NCBI GenBank assembly: GCA_964058845.1
Contig: CAXKVR010000386.1
Coordinates: forward strand, 1-41,802
Direction of reading: 5' to 3'
Source of the DNA: Carex sylvatica
Lineage: Eukaryota; Streptophyta; Magnoliopsida; Poales; Cyperaceae
DNA: 41,802 nt
A model generated the notes under the pieces. That model was not told the DNA's origin and made no database searches. It saw only the letters and a program-made list of their open reading frames with translations. Positions 10,660 to 22,009 of this stretch are shown here, one piece after another. Made by a program: the position numbers and the translations under genes. Numbering within the stretch: position 1 is the first letter of the stretch; the number at the start of each line of letters is the position of its first letter.

Positions 10660-12998
10660 TTGTATTTTGGCTTAAAGGTTTGTTCTTGCCAATGTAGCAA
10701 CTTTTGGTTTTGTAAATTTTGTGTATTCCTCTCATGATTGTTCTATAGACTGATGGACATTTTCATTGTATATTATTTTGATGCATATTTCAGTGGGTCT
10801 TTTTCTGGATAATTCCTTTTTTTTTGTCCAATTTGCATTAGCACCTACTGAAAAATAAAGGATTTTTCAATAAAATAGACAATCCCTTAAAAAAGATTAT
10901 CTGATTGTGCTCAGAAATTTAATATAAAATATTCTAAATGTACTAATTTGTGTAATTACTATGGATTCACCTTATTATATATAGAGAAATGTTCTGGTAC
11001 CCCGAGCCATCATACCCGAGCGCGTCCCCCAAGTAGTTTAACAGAAAAATCTTTCAATATTGTCTAACTTTCATTTCCAATGCTAATATTCAAACATTTA
11101 AAGCTATGTTTATAATATTTTAAAATGTTACTCACAAGCATATAAATCTCTATCTGAAAACATTTTTAGATAGTTTTAACTCTCAACTACTTTTGTCTTC
11201 AAGTTTAAAAAGAAAATATTATTTTCACCCACTCTTTTTTTATTTTTTCTCTAATTATTATAATTTATTTTTTCAATGATCCATGATGAATTTTACGAAT
11301 CTAAAAATACGAACGTTTTTTATTCAATTTTATTTTTCAAATAAGATTCATGAATAAATATTTTTGAGTAATTTTAAAGTCATTTATTTTTTTAAAATAA
11401 AACTCATGAGCACTTTTAATTTTCAAGTTTTTAAATCTAAGTCTACAACCATTAAAATTTTCAAGGCTTTGTACATGATGTTTATATGTTTTGTAAATAC
11501 AGTGTTATTATTGAGGTTTATATGCTTTGAAGTGTTATTGTTGAGATTTAAATTCCTTGTACATGAGGTTTATATGTTTTATTCTAGAGATTTAAAGTAT
11601 TATTAATGAGGTTTATATGCTTATAAACAGAGGTTTAAATTATTTTCAAGCAAAATATAAAAAAATGAAAGTCACAGAGATTTAAAGTGGTAAAAAAAAT
11701 TGCGACACAAATATAACTCGAAAATTATTCTTCATGGATCTCATTTGAAAGAGAAAATCGGATAAAAAACATTCATATTTTTATATTTGAAAAATTCATC
11801 ACGGATCATCGAGAAAATGGATGAGAATGATCAGAGAAAAAATAAAAAAAAGTGGGTGAAATAAATCTTTTCGTTTTTGGCTTGAAAACAAAAGTAGTTA
11901 GGAGTTATAACTATACATATTTAGAATTTTAATACTTGCAGATAGAGATTTAAAGCTTGCGAATAGTATTGTAAAATGTTATAAACATAGTTTTAAATGT
12001 TTGTATATTAGCGCTGAAAATAAAAATTAGATAATATTGAAAGTTTTTTCTGTTAAACTACTTGGGGAATGCTCTCGAAAATTTTATTTGGGGTACAATT
12101 ATCAGGCTCCTTATATATAAATATTTTTTAATTATTTTTAATTTTTAAAACGAAGATATATACTATAATAGCTGGATACCCAATTAAAATAATGAGTTTC
12201 TTAATTTCCTAAGTATATATATATTTATGACACATCAATTAATACACGAAATGTCAAGGTATTGTCCGAGTTATTTTGACTTCTTGCAGCACATGATCAA
12301 TAGAATTAGATCAGATAAAAAAAAGTATATGACTGATACGCTGCACGAAATCAAACTAACTCTATCAATATCTTTGCCCTATATGAGTGTAGCTAGGATA
12401 TGTGAAGTGGCAATGATAATTACAAGCTAATTTTTTGTTTGAAAAAATAAAAACAAAATTAATATCTGATAATTGAATTGAACAAGTCCGAATTTAATTT
12501 TAGACCAGACTTCGAAGTTGAGCCCGCAAATTGTTTGAATTATATACTCAATTAACTTGTTAATGATCGGGTATAATTGAAAGAACTAAGATCCCGACTA
12601 TGAAATGCGGGAGAGATTTTCAAAGTATGGCCTTTCTTGCTTTAAATTTCCTTTTGGGTTTCATCTAGAAATTTTTAATTTATGGTATTCTATGGATATT
12701 GCAGCACGAGATAGAATAGTTCCAGCCGAGTGAAAAATATATTCGAAGCCTTGTTTGAAATATAAAGAGACAGTTTACAATTCGTACACACTTAAATTGA
12801 ACGGTTCAGATCTAATCTGATTTTATCAAATAATTACCTGATCTGAATTCCTTCATGACAACAGGCTAGCTGGGTCATATAGGCCCCAGCTATGTATATT
12901 GCTCAAACTTGTTTCGAACAATAATATTTATTAAATTTGGCCAGAGGAAACCCAATTTATAACAAGAAAATATAGTAGCTAAATATATTTAATTTGGA
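10660..12998 (+). repeat. Duplicated segment D, fragments split by an insertion
   Basis: Two pieces match the A and C segments. The stretch 10670-10740 (AAAGGTTTGTTCTTGCCAAT) matches 7930-7990 and 26565-26610. The stretch 12840-12998 (CAATAATATTTATTAAATTTGG and onward) matches 8110-8250 and 26720-26840. Between them lie the fold-back element 10984-12110 and about 700 bp (12120-12838) in which I see no gene. Homology stops abruptly where a CAGGGGCGGA end begins at 12999. No family gene remains downstream, unlike A and C. Confidence 0.6.
10984..12110. mobile_element. Mutator-like fold-back element, 1127 bp
   Basis: The left arm (about 10984-11330) and right arm (about 11745-12110) are diverged inverted copies. 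Matching pairs include CAAGTAGTTTAACAG at 11030 with its complement near 12049, and CACCCACTCTTTTT near 11227 with its complement near 11847. A 9-bp direct repeat, TTATATATA, lies at 10975-10983 and 12111-12119. The target repeat is low-complexity, so the ends are less certain than for the other elements. The loop (11400-11650) holds loose GAGGTTTATATG repeats and no transposase. Confidence 0.7.
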
Positions 12999-13060
12999 CA
13001 GGGGCGGATGTAGGATTTCTGCCAGGAAGGAGCACAAATCAGATTCAAAAAACTTATCGG
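12999..13060. mobile_element. Probable end of a hAT-like element
   Basis: The sequence changes from segment D to CAGGGGCGGATGTAGGA, the same kind of end as at 15915 and 16317. No matching right end was found, and the LINE tail begins about 120 bp on, so this is probably a truncated copy. Confidence 0.35.
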
Positions 13061-13180
13061 ATTCAAACATATTAATTAGTCGGTTACAAGAAATAAAGGT
13101 CTATAGAGTTTTTTCTTTGAGAAAATATATTGTCCCTCATCGTTCTGTCCCCGTAATATTCCCACACCGGTCCTCACGCG

Positions 13181-14665
13181 TTTTTTTTTTTTTTTTAAAA
13201 AGAAGCAAAATGTCCATTCCATTGATCGGAATATGGATAATTACACCATCACAATTTGTTCCAAGACTAGAGTCAACCAAAAAAAATAACAAAACAACAT
13301 TCAGCAGGACATACATCATCCAAAGCTTAACATTTGCAATACTCCAAAAATAGACTAGTGTTGCTAAAACTAAGCCACTAAGTAATGGGCTGAGGCTAAC
13401 TATATCTAAATGACAAAATTGGGGTTTAGTCTTCATAAGTATCTAGGTCATCTCAGGAGTAGCTCCATCCGAGCCAGCTACTGGTTGGTAAACGACTACC
13501 TCCATAGGCATGTACTAAGCTAATGGAATGGCATCTTCAATCACAGGAAGCCACTCTCCAACCGTATCTTTGACTTTCTTCTTCAAGTTACCTGATCAAT
13601 ATCCACACAAGATTTTAATGAGCAAAATTAATGATCTGACAGTTTTAACATTACAATTAGTAAAGCATACTTCATTTCTATGTTTCCAAATACTCCAACC
13701 AACTGCACTAAGAACAATCATGAACCCAATTCTGTTTTCAAAATCCAACAACTGAGCAAAATGTATTATATCATCACATGTATGCCAATTTTGCATTACC
13801 CATTGACTTTTACCTAAATAAAACCAGATTTGTTATGCTAAAGTACATTTAATGAATAAATGATCAATGGATTCATGTTCAGAACAGAAATGACAAGTTT
13901 GGTCTCCAACGCACCCTTTTAATGTAAGATTATCTTTAGTCAGAATTGTGTTATGAGATACTAACCACATAAAAAAAATTATTTTTGGTGAAATCGGTAA
14001 TTTCCACCAGAACATTGATTCTCTAGGTTTAATCCCCCCAAAATTAAGAAGTGTGTAAATGGAGTGTGTTGAAAACTTCCCTGAAGCCTCCCATTTCCAT
14101 TCAATGTAATCTTGTGAAAGAGTGAAAGAGGTTGTGCTGATGATGTGTAGTAGAGCCGTCCATTCCTGATAATCTACTCCTACTAATTCTATCCTAAATC
14201 TAACTACATGTCCTTGAGAGTGTATGAAATCAGCTAGCAAAACGTCCTTGTTACAACATTTGGTGCACAATGTGTAAAATTTAATAGCTAATATACAATT
14301 TTTGTACCATTGATCAGTCCAAAATTTGAGTGGTGTATTTAGGGTTTAGGGTTTAGGGTTTAGGGTTTAGGGTTTAGGGTTTTAGGGTTTTAGGGTTTAG
14401 GATTTAGGGTTTAGATTTTAGAGTTTAGGATTTAGGGTTTATGTGATTGACTTTCACCAAAGCAGACCAGAATGGGAAAAATGCAACTGAATTGTGAGTA
14501 ATATATACACAACTAAGGTTTTTCAAAGACTGATACTCACTATTCTTTAATTTCCACCACCATTTATGTAATAGAAAGATATTCATTTGCTTAAGGTTAA
14601 GTATACCTAATCCTCCAAAGTTTTTGGCTAAACAAGAGGTATACCAATCTATGAGAATATATATT
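13181..14665 (-). mobile_element. 5'-truncated, decayed L1-type LINE retrotransposon
   Basis: On the minus strand, starting near 14640, the translation reads AKNFGGLGILNLKQMNIFLL followed by HKWWWKL, the conserved region after the reverse transcriptase of plant LINEs. After an interruption at 14338-14441 it resumes with KFWTDQWY and NKDVLLADF, then the zinc-binding zf-RVT region (FWWKLPISPKIIFFMWL, CHFCSEHESIDHLFIKC) at 13835-14270. WSIWKHRNEVCF follows at about 13665-13700. A 16-base T run on the plus strand (13181-13196) is the poly(A) tail in the element's sense. The endonuclease and core reverse-transcriptase domains are absent, and several frame breaks separate the pieces, so the element is dead. 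No clean target duplication was found. Confidence 0.85.
14338..14441. repeat. Interstitial telomere-type repeat (TTTAGGG)n
   Basis: About fourteen units of TTTAGGG or close variants (TTTTAGGG, TTTAGAT, TTTAGGA) run without interruption. The left end is perfect and the right end degenerate. The array sits inside the LINE coding remnant, between the FPFWSALVKV and KFWTDQWY parts. Confidence 0.95.
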
Positions 14666-14689
14666 TTTTTTTAATTTTCGTACCTAATC

Positions 14690-15720
14690 CTTATGCGTTT
14701 TTAAGTTGTCGAATTTTAACTGTCGTACCTTCCATTTTCAAACGCCTCCCTTTTATTTCTCCGATCAGTAAAAAATGAGAAAGAAAAGAAAGCGATGGAT
14801 CAGACGCCATCTCTCTTCCACTTCGATCTCTCTCTCACTCTCTTTCCGCCAGACCTAACTCTAGAATTTAATCCGGTCGTTTAATGGAGAGGTCGTTCGA
14901 GGCTTGGGAGGAGGTACAGCGCAATGGCCGATAGGGTTGCACAGGGAGGTCTCTGGATTCATCCAGTTGCTGATCGTCACCCATCACCGTCTCTCCCTCT
15001 CACTCTGTCTTCCGAGACTCCCTTTTAAGGAAATTTTTGAGATAAAATCCAACCAGCTTCTCTCACGTAATCTGTTTGCACAAGTGTTACTAAATTAATC
15101 AATGGCTTTGGATTAGTACATAAACTGAAGAAGAAAAGCCTATATAAGTCTAGAACATTAGATGTCGTTTATGAAATTACTCAATATATAGATGTATATA
15201 CCTAATAGAAGGAAAGAGGGGAACCGACTCCAGTGTTACATACTCATGTAATGTATTGTGTTCCTAGTCACTGGCAGTCGATTCCATCGACAACCAAAGC
15301 ACGCTCAATGAATATAGCATTTTATTGAGTCCCGACAGAAGGTGTATCCGACAGAAGGTAGATACACATAATAAGAACTATGCACCTTCCTTTTGTAACT
15401 TCCGTCAACATGTGTTTCTTACAAATAACTTTTGTGCTACTTTCCTTCTACCATGAACTCGGTATTACTGTTTACAATTTTTTACACTACTTTCATTTTG
15501 TAACCGCATGCGTTGAAAACACAACGTTTATTGGGAAAACCGTGTGCAGCGGAAAAACCGCATCTATTGGGAAAACCGTGTGCAGTGGTAAAACCGTGTG
15601 CAGTGGTAAAACCGCGTGCGGCGATGAGCCCGAGGCAAATCATCTATAAAAAGGGGGAGATAAACATTTCACATTCCATTAACAGAGGCCGAAGATATGT
15701 CTCAATCATCTATAAACATT
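14690..15720. repeat. Dispersed repeat R, copy 2, with minisatellite and TATA-like site
   Basis: The part 14990-15600 matches 9150-9757. Here the minisatellite (15530-15622) is longer, with four to five units of GGGAAAACCGTGTGCAG and GGTAAAACCGTGTGCAG. A strong TATA-like CTATAAAAAG follows at 15644-15653, absent from copy 1. The leading part 14690-14990 is CT-rich and has no match in copy 1. The arrangement (tandem upstream repeats, then TATA, then a purine-rich leader) looks like a promoter region of a larger element. No coding region follows, so the class is not assigned. Confidence 0.6.
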
Positions 15721-15914
15721 TCACCTTCTAAAGAGTTCCAATGACTGAAGCTTTGCAAAAGGTATGAAAACACTCTCCAATTTGTGTGCAATTTTTTAAC
15801 TTACTATATGCGTAGTTAACAATTTAGAACATGTAATTATCCCCTCCATTTCCACTGGCACGTTCGATTCTCTTTGGTTTATAGAGAATATAAATATTAG
15901 CAAAGTAATCTCAT

Positions 15915-16192
15915 CAGGGGCAGAGCCAGGATAGGGTGGGGAATATATATTGGGTGAGACATAATTTTATAATTATTTTGAATATTAAATATAATTTTAT
16001 AACCATTTTTTAGAAGAAAAAAAAACATTGAAATAGAAACATATTTGCAAGAAAAATTTCAGATATAGAAAAAAATTTATATTTTTGAAATAAGCATAAA
16101 ATTTGAATTATATTTTTAATTTTTTTTTTTTTTAGTCAAGAGTAGGCACTTGACTCCACTTGGTTGGGATTTGATATCACAAGGTAAATTAT
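15915..16192. mobile_element. hAT-like short element, 278 bp
   Basis: It starts CAGGGGCAGAGCCAGGATAG and is flanked by an 8-bp direct repeat, AATCTCAT, at 15907-15914 and 16193-16200. The left end matches the ends at 12999 and 16317. The right end is not an obvious inverted copy, so the boundary rests on the target duplication alone. Confidence 0.5.
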
Positions 16193-16316
16193 AATCTCAT
16201 CATCTATGTAAAGCTGGTCTAGGATTAAGATGTTCATCGAATCAAAATGATTACCTGGAAGCACCAAAATTTTTGTTAGATTTAAAAAAACGATTTGTAC
16301 TAGGAGTATATAGGAT

Positions 16317-16583
16317 CAGGGGTGGATCTACACTATGCTTTGGGAATGCTAAGCTACCCTATGATTTTGAAATATTTAATCACATATGTTGAAATTTAAT
16401 TAATTTTTTTCTTTCTTTTTTTTAGTTTTTATACTAAATGTTAGATATGTACTTGTAGTCTAGTGATTAAGACTTTATTTTGTGCTGTGGAGATTTTAGA
16501 TTCAAATACCACTAATCACAAATTAACAATTATACATTTTAAATTTCAGCACCCCCAACTAAATTTTCGTAGTTTTGTCCCTG
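16317..16583. mobile_element. hAT-like short element with tRNA-like interior, 267 bp
   Basis: The ends are CAGGGGTGGATC and GTTTTGTCCCTG, flanked by the imperfect 8-bp repeat TATAGGAT / TGTAGGAC (16309-16316 and 16584-16591). Inside, TGTAGTCTAGTGATTAAGAC (16454-16473) resembles a tRNA A box and AGATTCAAATACC (16498-16510) a B box, at about tRNA-gene spacing. A SINE may therefore have contributed its interior. Confidence 0.55.
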
Positions 16584-16599
16584 TGTAGGACCTTAGAAA

Positions 16600-17549
16600 A
16601 TATCCAACTGATTGATAGTGAATAACCATTAATTAATGGAGCTAATTGGGGGTTGAGGTGTAGAATCGACAGAGTACTAGTGCAATTGTGAAACCAATTT
16701 ATGCAATCATGAACATAATCTTAATATGAGTAGCTTATTTTGTCTATTGTTTTAGTATATCTGTTGCTATATATCCTGTTTGGAATGTCACCTGTCATTT
16801 AAATTGAATCAATAATTAAAGAGTGAGTGTTTTTTTTTGGTTGACTAGCTATATATATATATCTCTGGCACGGCACGTTTGGTGTGCATGAAGGCCTTTG
16901 ATATGTCACTATGGAAGACACAATTCACAAGACCCGAAGAAGGAAAATATATATATGGTGGACATGTAGCAAGGGTTGTATCAATTTGGGCTAATTTAGT
17001 AGAGAGAGAATTGTATAAATATTTTTGTTAAGTCTAGAGTCCATTTTGTAAAAGAGGGATATATATAGAGTTGTTTTGATTTATTTATTTTCTCAAAAAA
17101 AGCTCTAGCATGTTCTACAAGCTTGCAACCTCTCCCTCCAAGTTCAGGTCCATAATTTTTTTTTTTTTTGGTGATCTAGCCCATAGTTGATAGATGAAAG
17201 TGTTTGTTACATGGGTTTTGTAACTACAATAAAAATATTAAAAGACACTCAAAACATTTGAGTTATAATTAAGAAGCATAAAAACAAGAAAAAGAAAATC
17301 TCACAAAAGAAAATTTGAAATCTGAAAATGTGAAACTAAAATTTTAATGATCAGTTCTGTAATGTGACTTGTCCGTTTTGCTTCTCCGAGAGAAGTGGGC
17401 ATCGGCGACCGGAAGAGATAGAGGAAGAGTTGTGGACTATTTCTCGGGTCGGTATAGACTTGTCATCATATTTATATATAAAAATAATCTCAACTGTTAA
17501 AAATACAGCTAGACTGGTCTTCAGATGTCTCCCTGATCATGTATAGAAA
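16600..17549. other. AT-rich intergenic DNA, no gene recognised
   Basis: There are short homopolymers and a TATATATATATATC run near 16849. A less AT-rich patch at 17360-17545 has a 60-codon frame with no recognisable domain. Nothing else is supportable. Confidence 0.4.
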
Positions 17550-19235
17550 TTAAGTTTGGAATTTGAAAATAACTTGAGGTCTGTTTTTGCAATTTTTTAG
17601 TAGTATTTAGGTTTGGCCTGAGTATGCATCTCGACGCGCGCGGCAACATAACATTTGAATTAAAAATATGAACCTTTTGAATCCGAGTCAATTAATCTTA
17701 CCCAATTTAAATATTTACACGATCCCTTAATATTCGTGCTAATTTGAAACGAACGGTGCTGATTATTTCAGCAATAGCTCACATTCGCCTTCGCCTGTAT
17801 ATATATATGCACCTAATCCTTATATATAGAGATACAGTACTATATATAGTACACAATCAATTAATGCATCGTTCTTGATCTGTATCTTTTAAAAGATACA
17901 CTACAATACACACATTCAATGCATCTCATACCCCCTAAATTACTATTTAAACTCATAAAAAATTCAGAGAATTTTAGGTGGGAAAAAAATACATAGAGGT
18001 CTACATTTCAATTGCGCCAAAGTTTTCGTCTTCTCTCAGGGTAGTTAAAGGTTGGACCTTATTTTCAAAATATTAATTAGTTTGTATAAAACTACTTGTT
18101 TGGTTTATACAAGTAATTTATCAAATTATGATTTTTTCTGCGGCAGACTCTGGACCTTTTATTGTTTAATTTAGAATTGTTTGAAATATTATTTTTGACG
18201 ACAATTGTGATGTTGATAATTTGATTTTTTTTTTTTTTTTTTAAATGGCATGCATCTAATTCAATTAACAATTCTACCTTTTCTCCAAAAAAAACAATTA
18301 ATAATCCTTTCATCCTCTAGATCAATTATAAGCTTATTGCATCTCTTTTTATTTAATTTACATGTGGTTCATCCTATCCTGCAAAAATTAAATCTAAATA
18401 TATGAATATATTACTTATTTTAGTATTTCCATCCAAAATATTTCATGAGAATTCTGAATAATTAGTAATATCATATTAGAAGTAATTGATTTTTAATTTT
18501 GTTTTCACTGTGTTAATCGCGCAATCCATGTTTGCGCATTTAATCGAGTTCAAGTTTTTACTGTTAACTAATTTTCGTGGTTATATAATAATTTCATTCA
18601 TTCAATAATATTGCCCCCTTTCTAGGTTTTATTTTTTGAACTTATCTTCACCATATCATCATTCTTACATTACATTGGTACTAATTCCACTATTTTATCT
18701 TGTTCATCTATTGTTTCCTTTTTAGGTTTGTTTTTAAAATGACAGCTAGACTTAGATGACATTTTCAAGAGTAATGAGAGAGAAGAAATTTGTTACATCT
18801 TAATTCAGCACGGATGGTCTAGGAAAAGAGAAAGAGCATGATGTTAGGTAACGAAATCGATGAAATATTTCATTACTATTATTAGTTAGTGAAAATTGTT
18901 GTTGCAAAATATTTTAATCAATGGAAAACATACAATCCAAAATTTTGGCATCACTATCCAAAATTAAGCGGGGAAAAAAACTAAATATGGAATGTTAGTT
19001 TCAATTTGACTGTCTTATTCCACTCTTTGAATATTTTATCTTAGCTAGTAATTAATACATATTAATCACATTTTAATATTGAAAAAGAATTATTGGCATC
19101 ATTTCCCAGCCCTTAATTAGTTCCCCCATATATACGAACTACTAACAAGGAGAATGTTGCAGATTTGATCAAATTTTGATCGTTTTTATATATAGATCAG
19201 TACAACATGTGATTTTAATTTATTTATTTTTAATT
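17550..19235 (+). repeat. Duplicated segment B (matches A 4930-7060)
   Basis: Homology to A starts near TTTGAAAATAACTTGAGG (about 17560) and continues to about 19230, in the same orientation. It includes the first exon-like block of the gene remnant (about 18755-18850), which here has lost its ATG (ATT) and carries an early TGA. The two A-specific insertions (3519-4643 and 5990-6403) are absent. The empty site for the second is around 18515-18535. Confidence 0.75.
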
Positions 19236-19689
19236 ATTTTATTCCATCACAGTATGGGTCCAAGTCCAAGCAAAGGCCAAAATGGAGTTCTCTGAGAAAC
19301 CAAGGAAAATGTTCTGTTTTAGATAAATTCTACTCAACTAGCACTTATTTCACAAAATTACGATTACTAGCTACAATATATATACAACGTCGTGACCTGT
19401 CAATCTCTGTTTCTGACCTCACCATGCATTTAGATTCTTTGGCATTGAATTCACCTCGAAGCCATCTTCACTGTTTCCTCTGATCTTCGATCGGTTTAAA
19501 CAAATCCGACAAAGGAAGGTGCGATGAGGAAGATGGAAGAAAGTTGAAGGAAATCATGTATCAGCCGAGTTTGCCTGTGACGTAGTTGTCTTGTACTAAA
19601 TACATGTTGATAATATTTGTTGTTTGATGTTTTGTTTTTCACAGCATATTTGAATATACATATGTTTGATGTTTGTGTAGATTGTACCA
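19236..19689. other. Unassigned stretch
   Basis: No frame, repeat boundary or RNA gene is supportable. The stretch 19390-19580 is somewhat less AT-rich but has no recognisable protein. Confidence 0.35.
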
Positions 19690-19850
19690 TTTTGATATTA
19701 ATTCTTTTTGGTTACTTTTGTTGGTGTATATTCTTTAGCAACAACTCAGCATTGTGTTTAATTAAAATTAATGAATAATAAGCATGTAGATCGATTGTAG
19801 AGACATAAAACAGTGTGTGTGTATAAATAATGCTAATTAGACTATGAACT
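19690..19850 (+). repeat. Orphan 3' flank of a family gene
   Basis: The block TTTTGTTGGTGTATATTCTT, AGCAACAACTCAGCATTGTG and onward resembles the DNA downstream of the intact gene at 27764 (about 28405-28465). It also resembles an inverted block at 29940-30085. No family coding sequence is left upstream, which suggests a lost gene copy behind segment B. Confidence 0.45.
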
Positions 19851-19859
19851 ATAAAACAG

Positions 19860-20514
19860 AGTTTCCCTGTGTGGATGATTTTTTTTGGCATAAGATTAGA
19901 TAAATTATAACAAGAGATCCTACTATAATTATTTAGGACTACGTACCTAATTATAACAATGTTGGTACATAATATATTTTTCATTTATTATTATCTTTGG
20001 GCTTCTTTTTTTGCTTTTTTGACCTCATTTATACCATACAAAAGCAAATCGATACGAAACGGTTTTCTATGTTTTTTGGTTATTAAAAATTTAATAGTTT
20101 GAAAGATGCAAGAAGTTAATTAGACAGTATAATTAAAGTTTCTATTAAGCAGTCAAATGAATTGGTTATCCACTTCAAGCAAGCAAATATGACATATAAT
20201 ATTATTTGAAAATTGACTCAATTGAAACAAGACATTTATATTAATATTTTGAATTTTTTTAATATTTAGAGATCTACAAATTTTGAAAATCAGAAAGTTA
20301 TTAATTCAAAGGTTCAGAAAAATAATGACGAGCAGCTGTTAGTATTTTAATCATAACATTCTCATAGCAACTCCAATTTGAGTACTTAAAATAAATTCAG
20401 AAACCTTATTCCGAGACCTACAACTTTCGTATTTTGAGTATTCCTAAATTCTGAGCGTATAAAAATTCTACGACTTTTATATTTTGAGTTCTCTCAAATT
20501 GTAAACATATAATG
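19860..20514. other. AT-rich intergenic DNA
   Basis: No gene is supportable. CTACAACTTTCGTATTTTGAG near 20418 and TCTACGACTTTTATATTTTGAG near 20467 form a loose direct repeat. Confidence 0.4.
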
Positions 20515-20523
20515 CTAGATATG

Positions 20524-21864
20524 GATTTTTTTTTTTTAAATAGAATTAGTTTTAAAGATTTTACTGAAAACAGCTCTGATCAGATCAAAATTCGAAATAT
20601 AGCCTCCACCGATCCTACGGATCGGTGGAGCAAAAAACGAAAATCCCTACACCGATCCTACGGATCGGTGGAGCCTTTTTTAACCCATGCCACACAGCCA
20701 CACACGACCACACAGACAGTTACACCATTTCTACCCTCCACCAATCCTACGGACCGGTGTAGCCCCTAAAACCTCCACACCGATCCTGTGGATCGGTGGA
20801 GGCAACTATTGGTGTGTAAATAATAACAGAAGCACGGATATATAATTAGATATGAATTACTGGGACAATATAATTAGATAAGAAATATGCGAAGTGGATA
20901 TATAATCCGTGCTTCTGTTGACTATCTATACGGATATATAATTAGATAAGAACTATTAATTACTAGAAGCATCATGAGGTAAGAGTAGCTAACACCAATT
21001 AATTTTTTTAACAATTTATAATTTGTGGTGAATTGAATCTGATAATTAATTAGACTTGGAGTAGTGCCTCTAATTCTGATCTCCTGCTTAATTGGTGGCT
21101 TCTATCAATTTGTCTTCAGTGATAAATCAGAAAATTATATGGCGTGACATAAAAAAAAACCTACACGCACACACACACATACATATACATCAAATTTGAT
21201 TCACTTTAAGATTCGTGCAGACTTAAAATTTGTTTTATGAAACTTAACAGAAGCACGGATTTTGATACTAATCGAACAACTCCAATAAAACATAACATCG
21301 CTTTCCCTTTACGCAGATAAGAAAATAGTTTTTATTTTTTTTAGGGGAGAGATGCTTCTAGCAATTAATATGAATTACTGGGACAATTGTTTGCATGCTT
21401 TAATGCAATTATAAGTTTTGTCAATTAAATTAAATTAAAAATTGTAATTAATTAATTACGCTAATTGTAATGCAATCCTCACATGGAGAAGATATTTGTT
21501 GGTTTCCATAATTGGCTCAAGTTGCACATTATTTCCATCTCTTTTCTCTCCATCACACTCAATTTCCACATTCCTCATGTGCTACTGCTACACGGTAAGG
21601 GAAGGTGTTGAGAGATTTAAACCATGCCTCCACCGATCCGTAGGATCGGTGTAGAGATTTTTGTGCGAGATTTTTTGTGGCGTGAGATCAGCGCGTGTGG
21701 CATGGGTTAAAAAAGGCTCCACCGATCCTACGGATCGGTGTAGGGATTTTCGTTTTTTGCTCCACCGATCCGTAGGATCGGTGGAGGCTATATTTCGAAT
21801 TTTGATATGATCAGAGCTGTTTTCAGTAAAAATTTTAAAACTAATTCTATTTAAAAAAAAAATC
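20524..21864. mobile_element. Mutator-like element, 1341 bp, with palindrome-bearing inverted ends
   Basis: The ends (about 20524-20700 and 21690-21864) are near-perfect inverted copies, including AAATAGAATTAGTTTTAAA and AACCCATGCCACA. A 9-bp direct repeat, CTAGATATG, flanks it at 20515-20523 and 21865-21873. No transposase frame was found. The interior holds pieces in multiple copies: ATGAATTACTGGGACAAT at 20852 and 21370, and ACAGAAGCACGGAT at 20826 and 21247, with an inverted copy at 20905-20919. Rearranged or captured sequence is therefore likely. Confidence 0.85.
20604..21786. repeat. Seven dispersed copies of a 27-29-bp palindrome
   Basis: The core is CTCCACCGATCC, a 3-base centre (TAC or GTA, TGT in one copy) and GGATCGGTGGAG. 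Copies lie at 20604-20630, 20647-20673, 20736-20762, 20773-20801, 21628-21654, 21717-21743 and 21760-21786. The first and last have perfect 12-bp arms, while others carry one or two changes (for example CTACACC). All are inside the Mutator-like element, mostly in its terminal arms. Confidence 0.95.
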
Positions 21865-22009
21865 CTAGATATGTGGATCTTCGAAGAAAAAAATTATAAT
21901 AATAAAATTATAATTATATTATTAGTCCAAACAAAAAATTAATTAAATTAAAGCCCATTAACAACAAGATCAACTCAATACAACCCTAAAAATCAAACCC
22001 TAGCCGCCC

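Noticed and set aside
14338..14441. True chromosome end
   Set aside because: The TTTAGGG array is short, degenerate on one side and embedded within a LINE, with continuous sequence on both sides.
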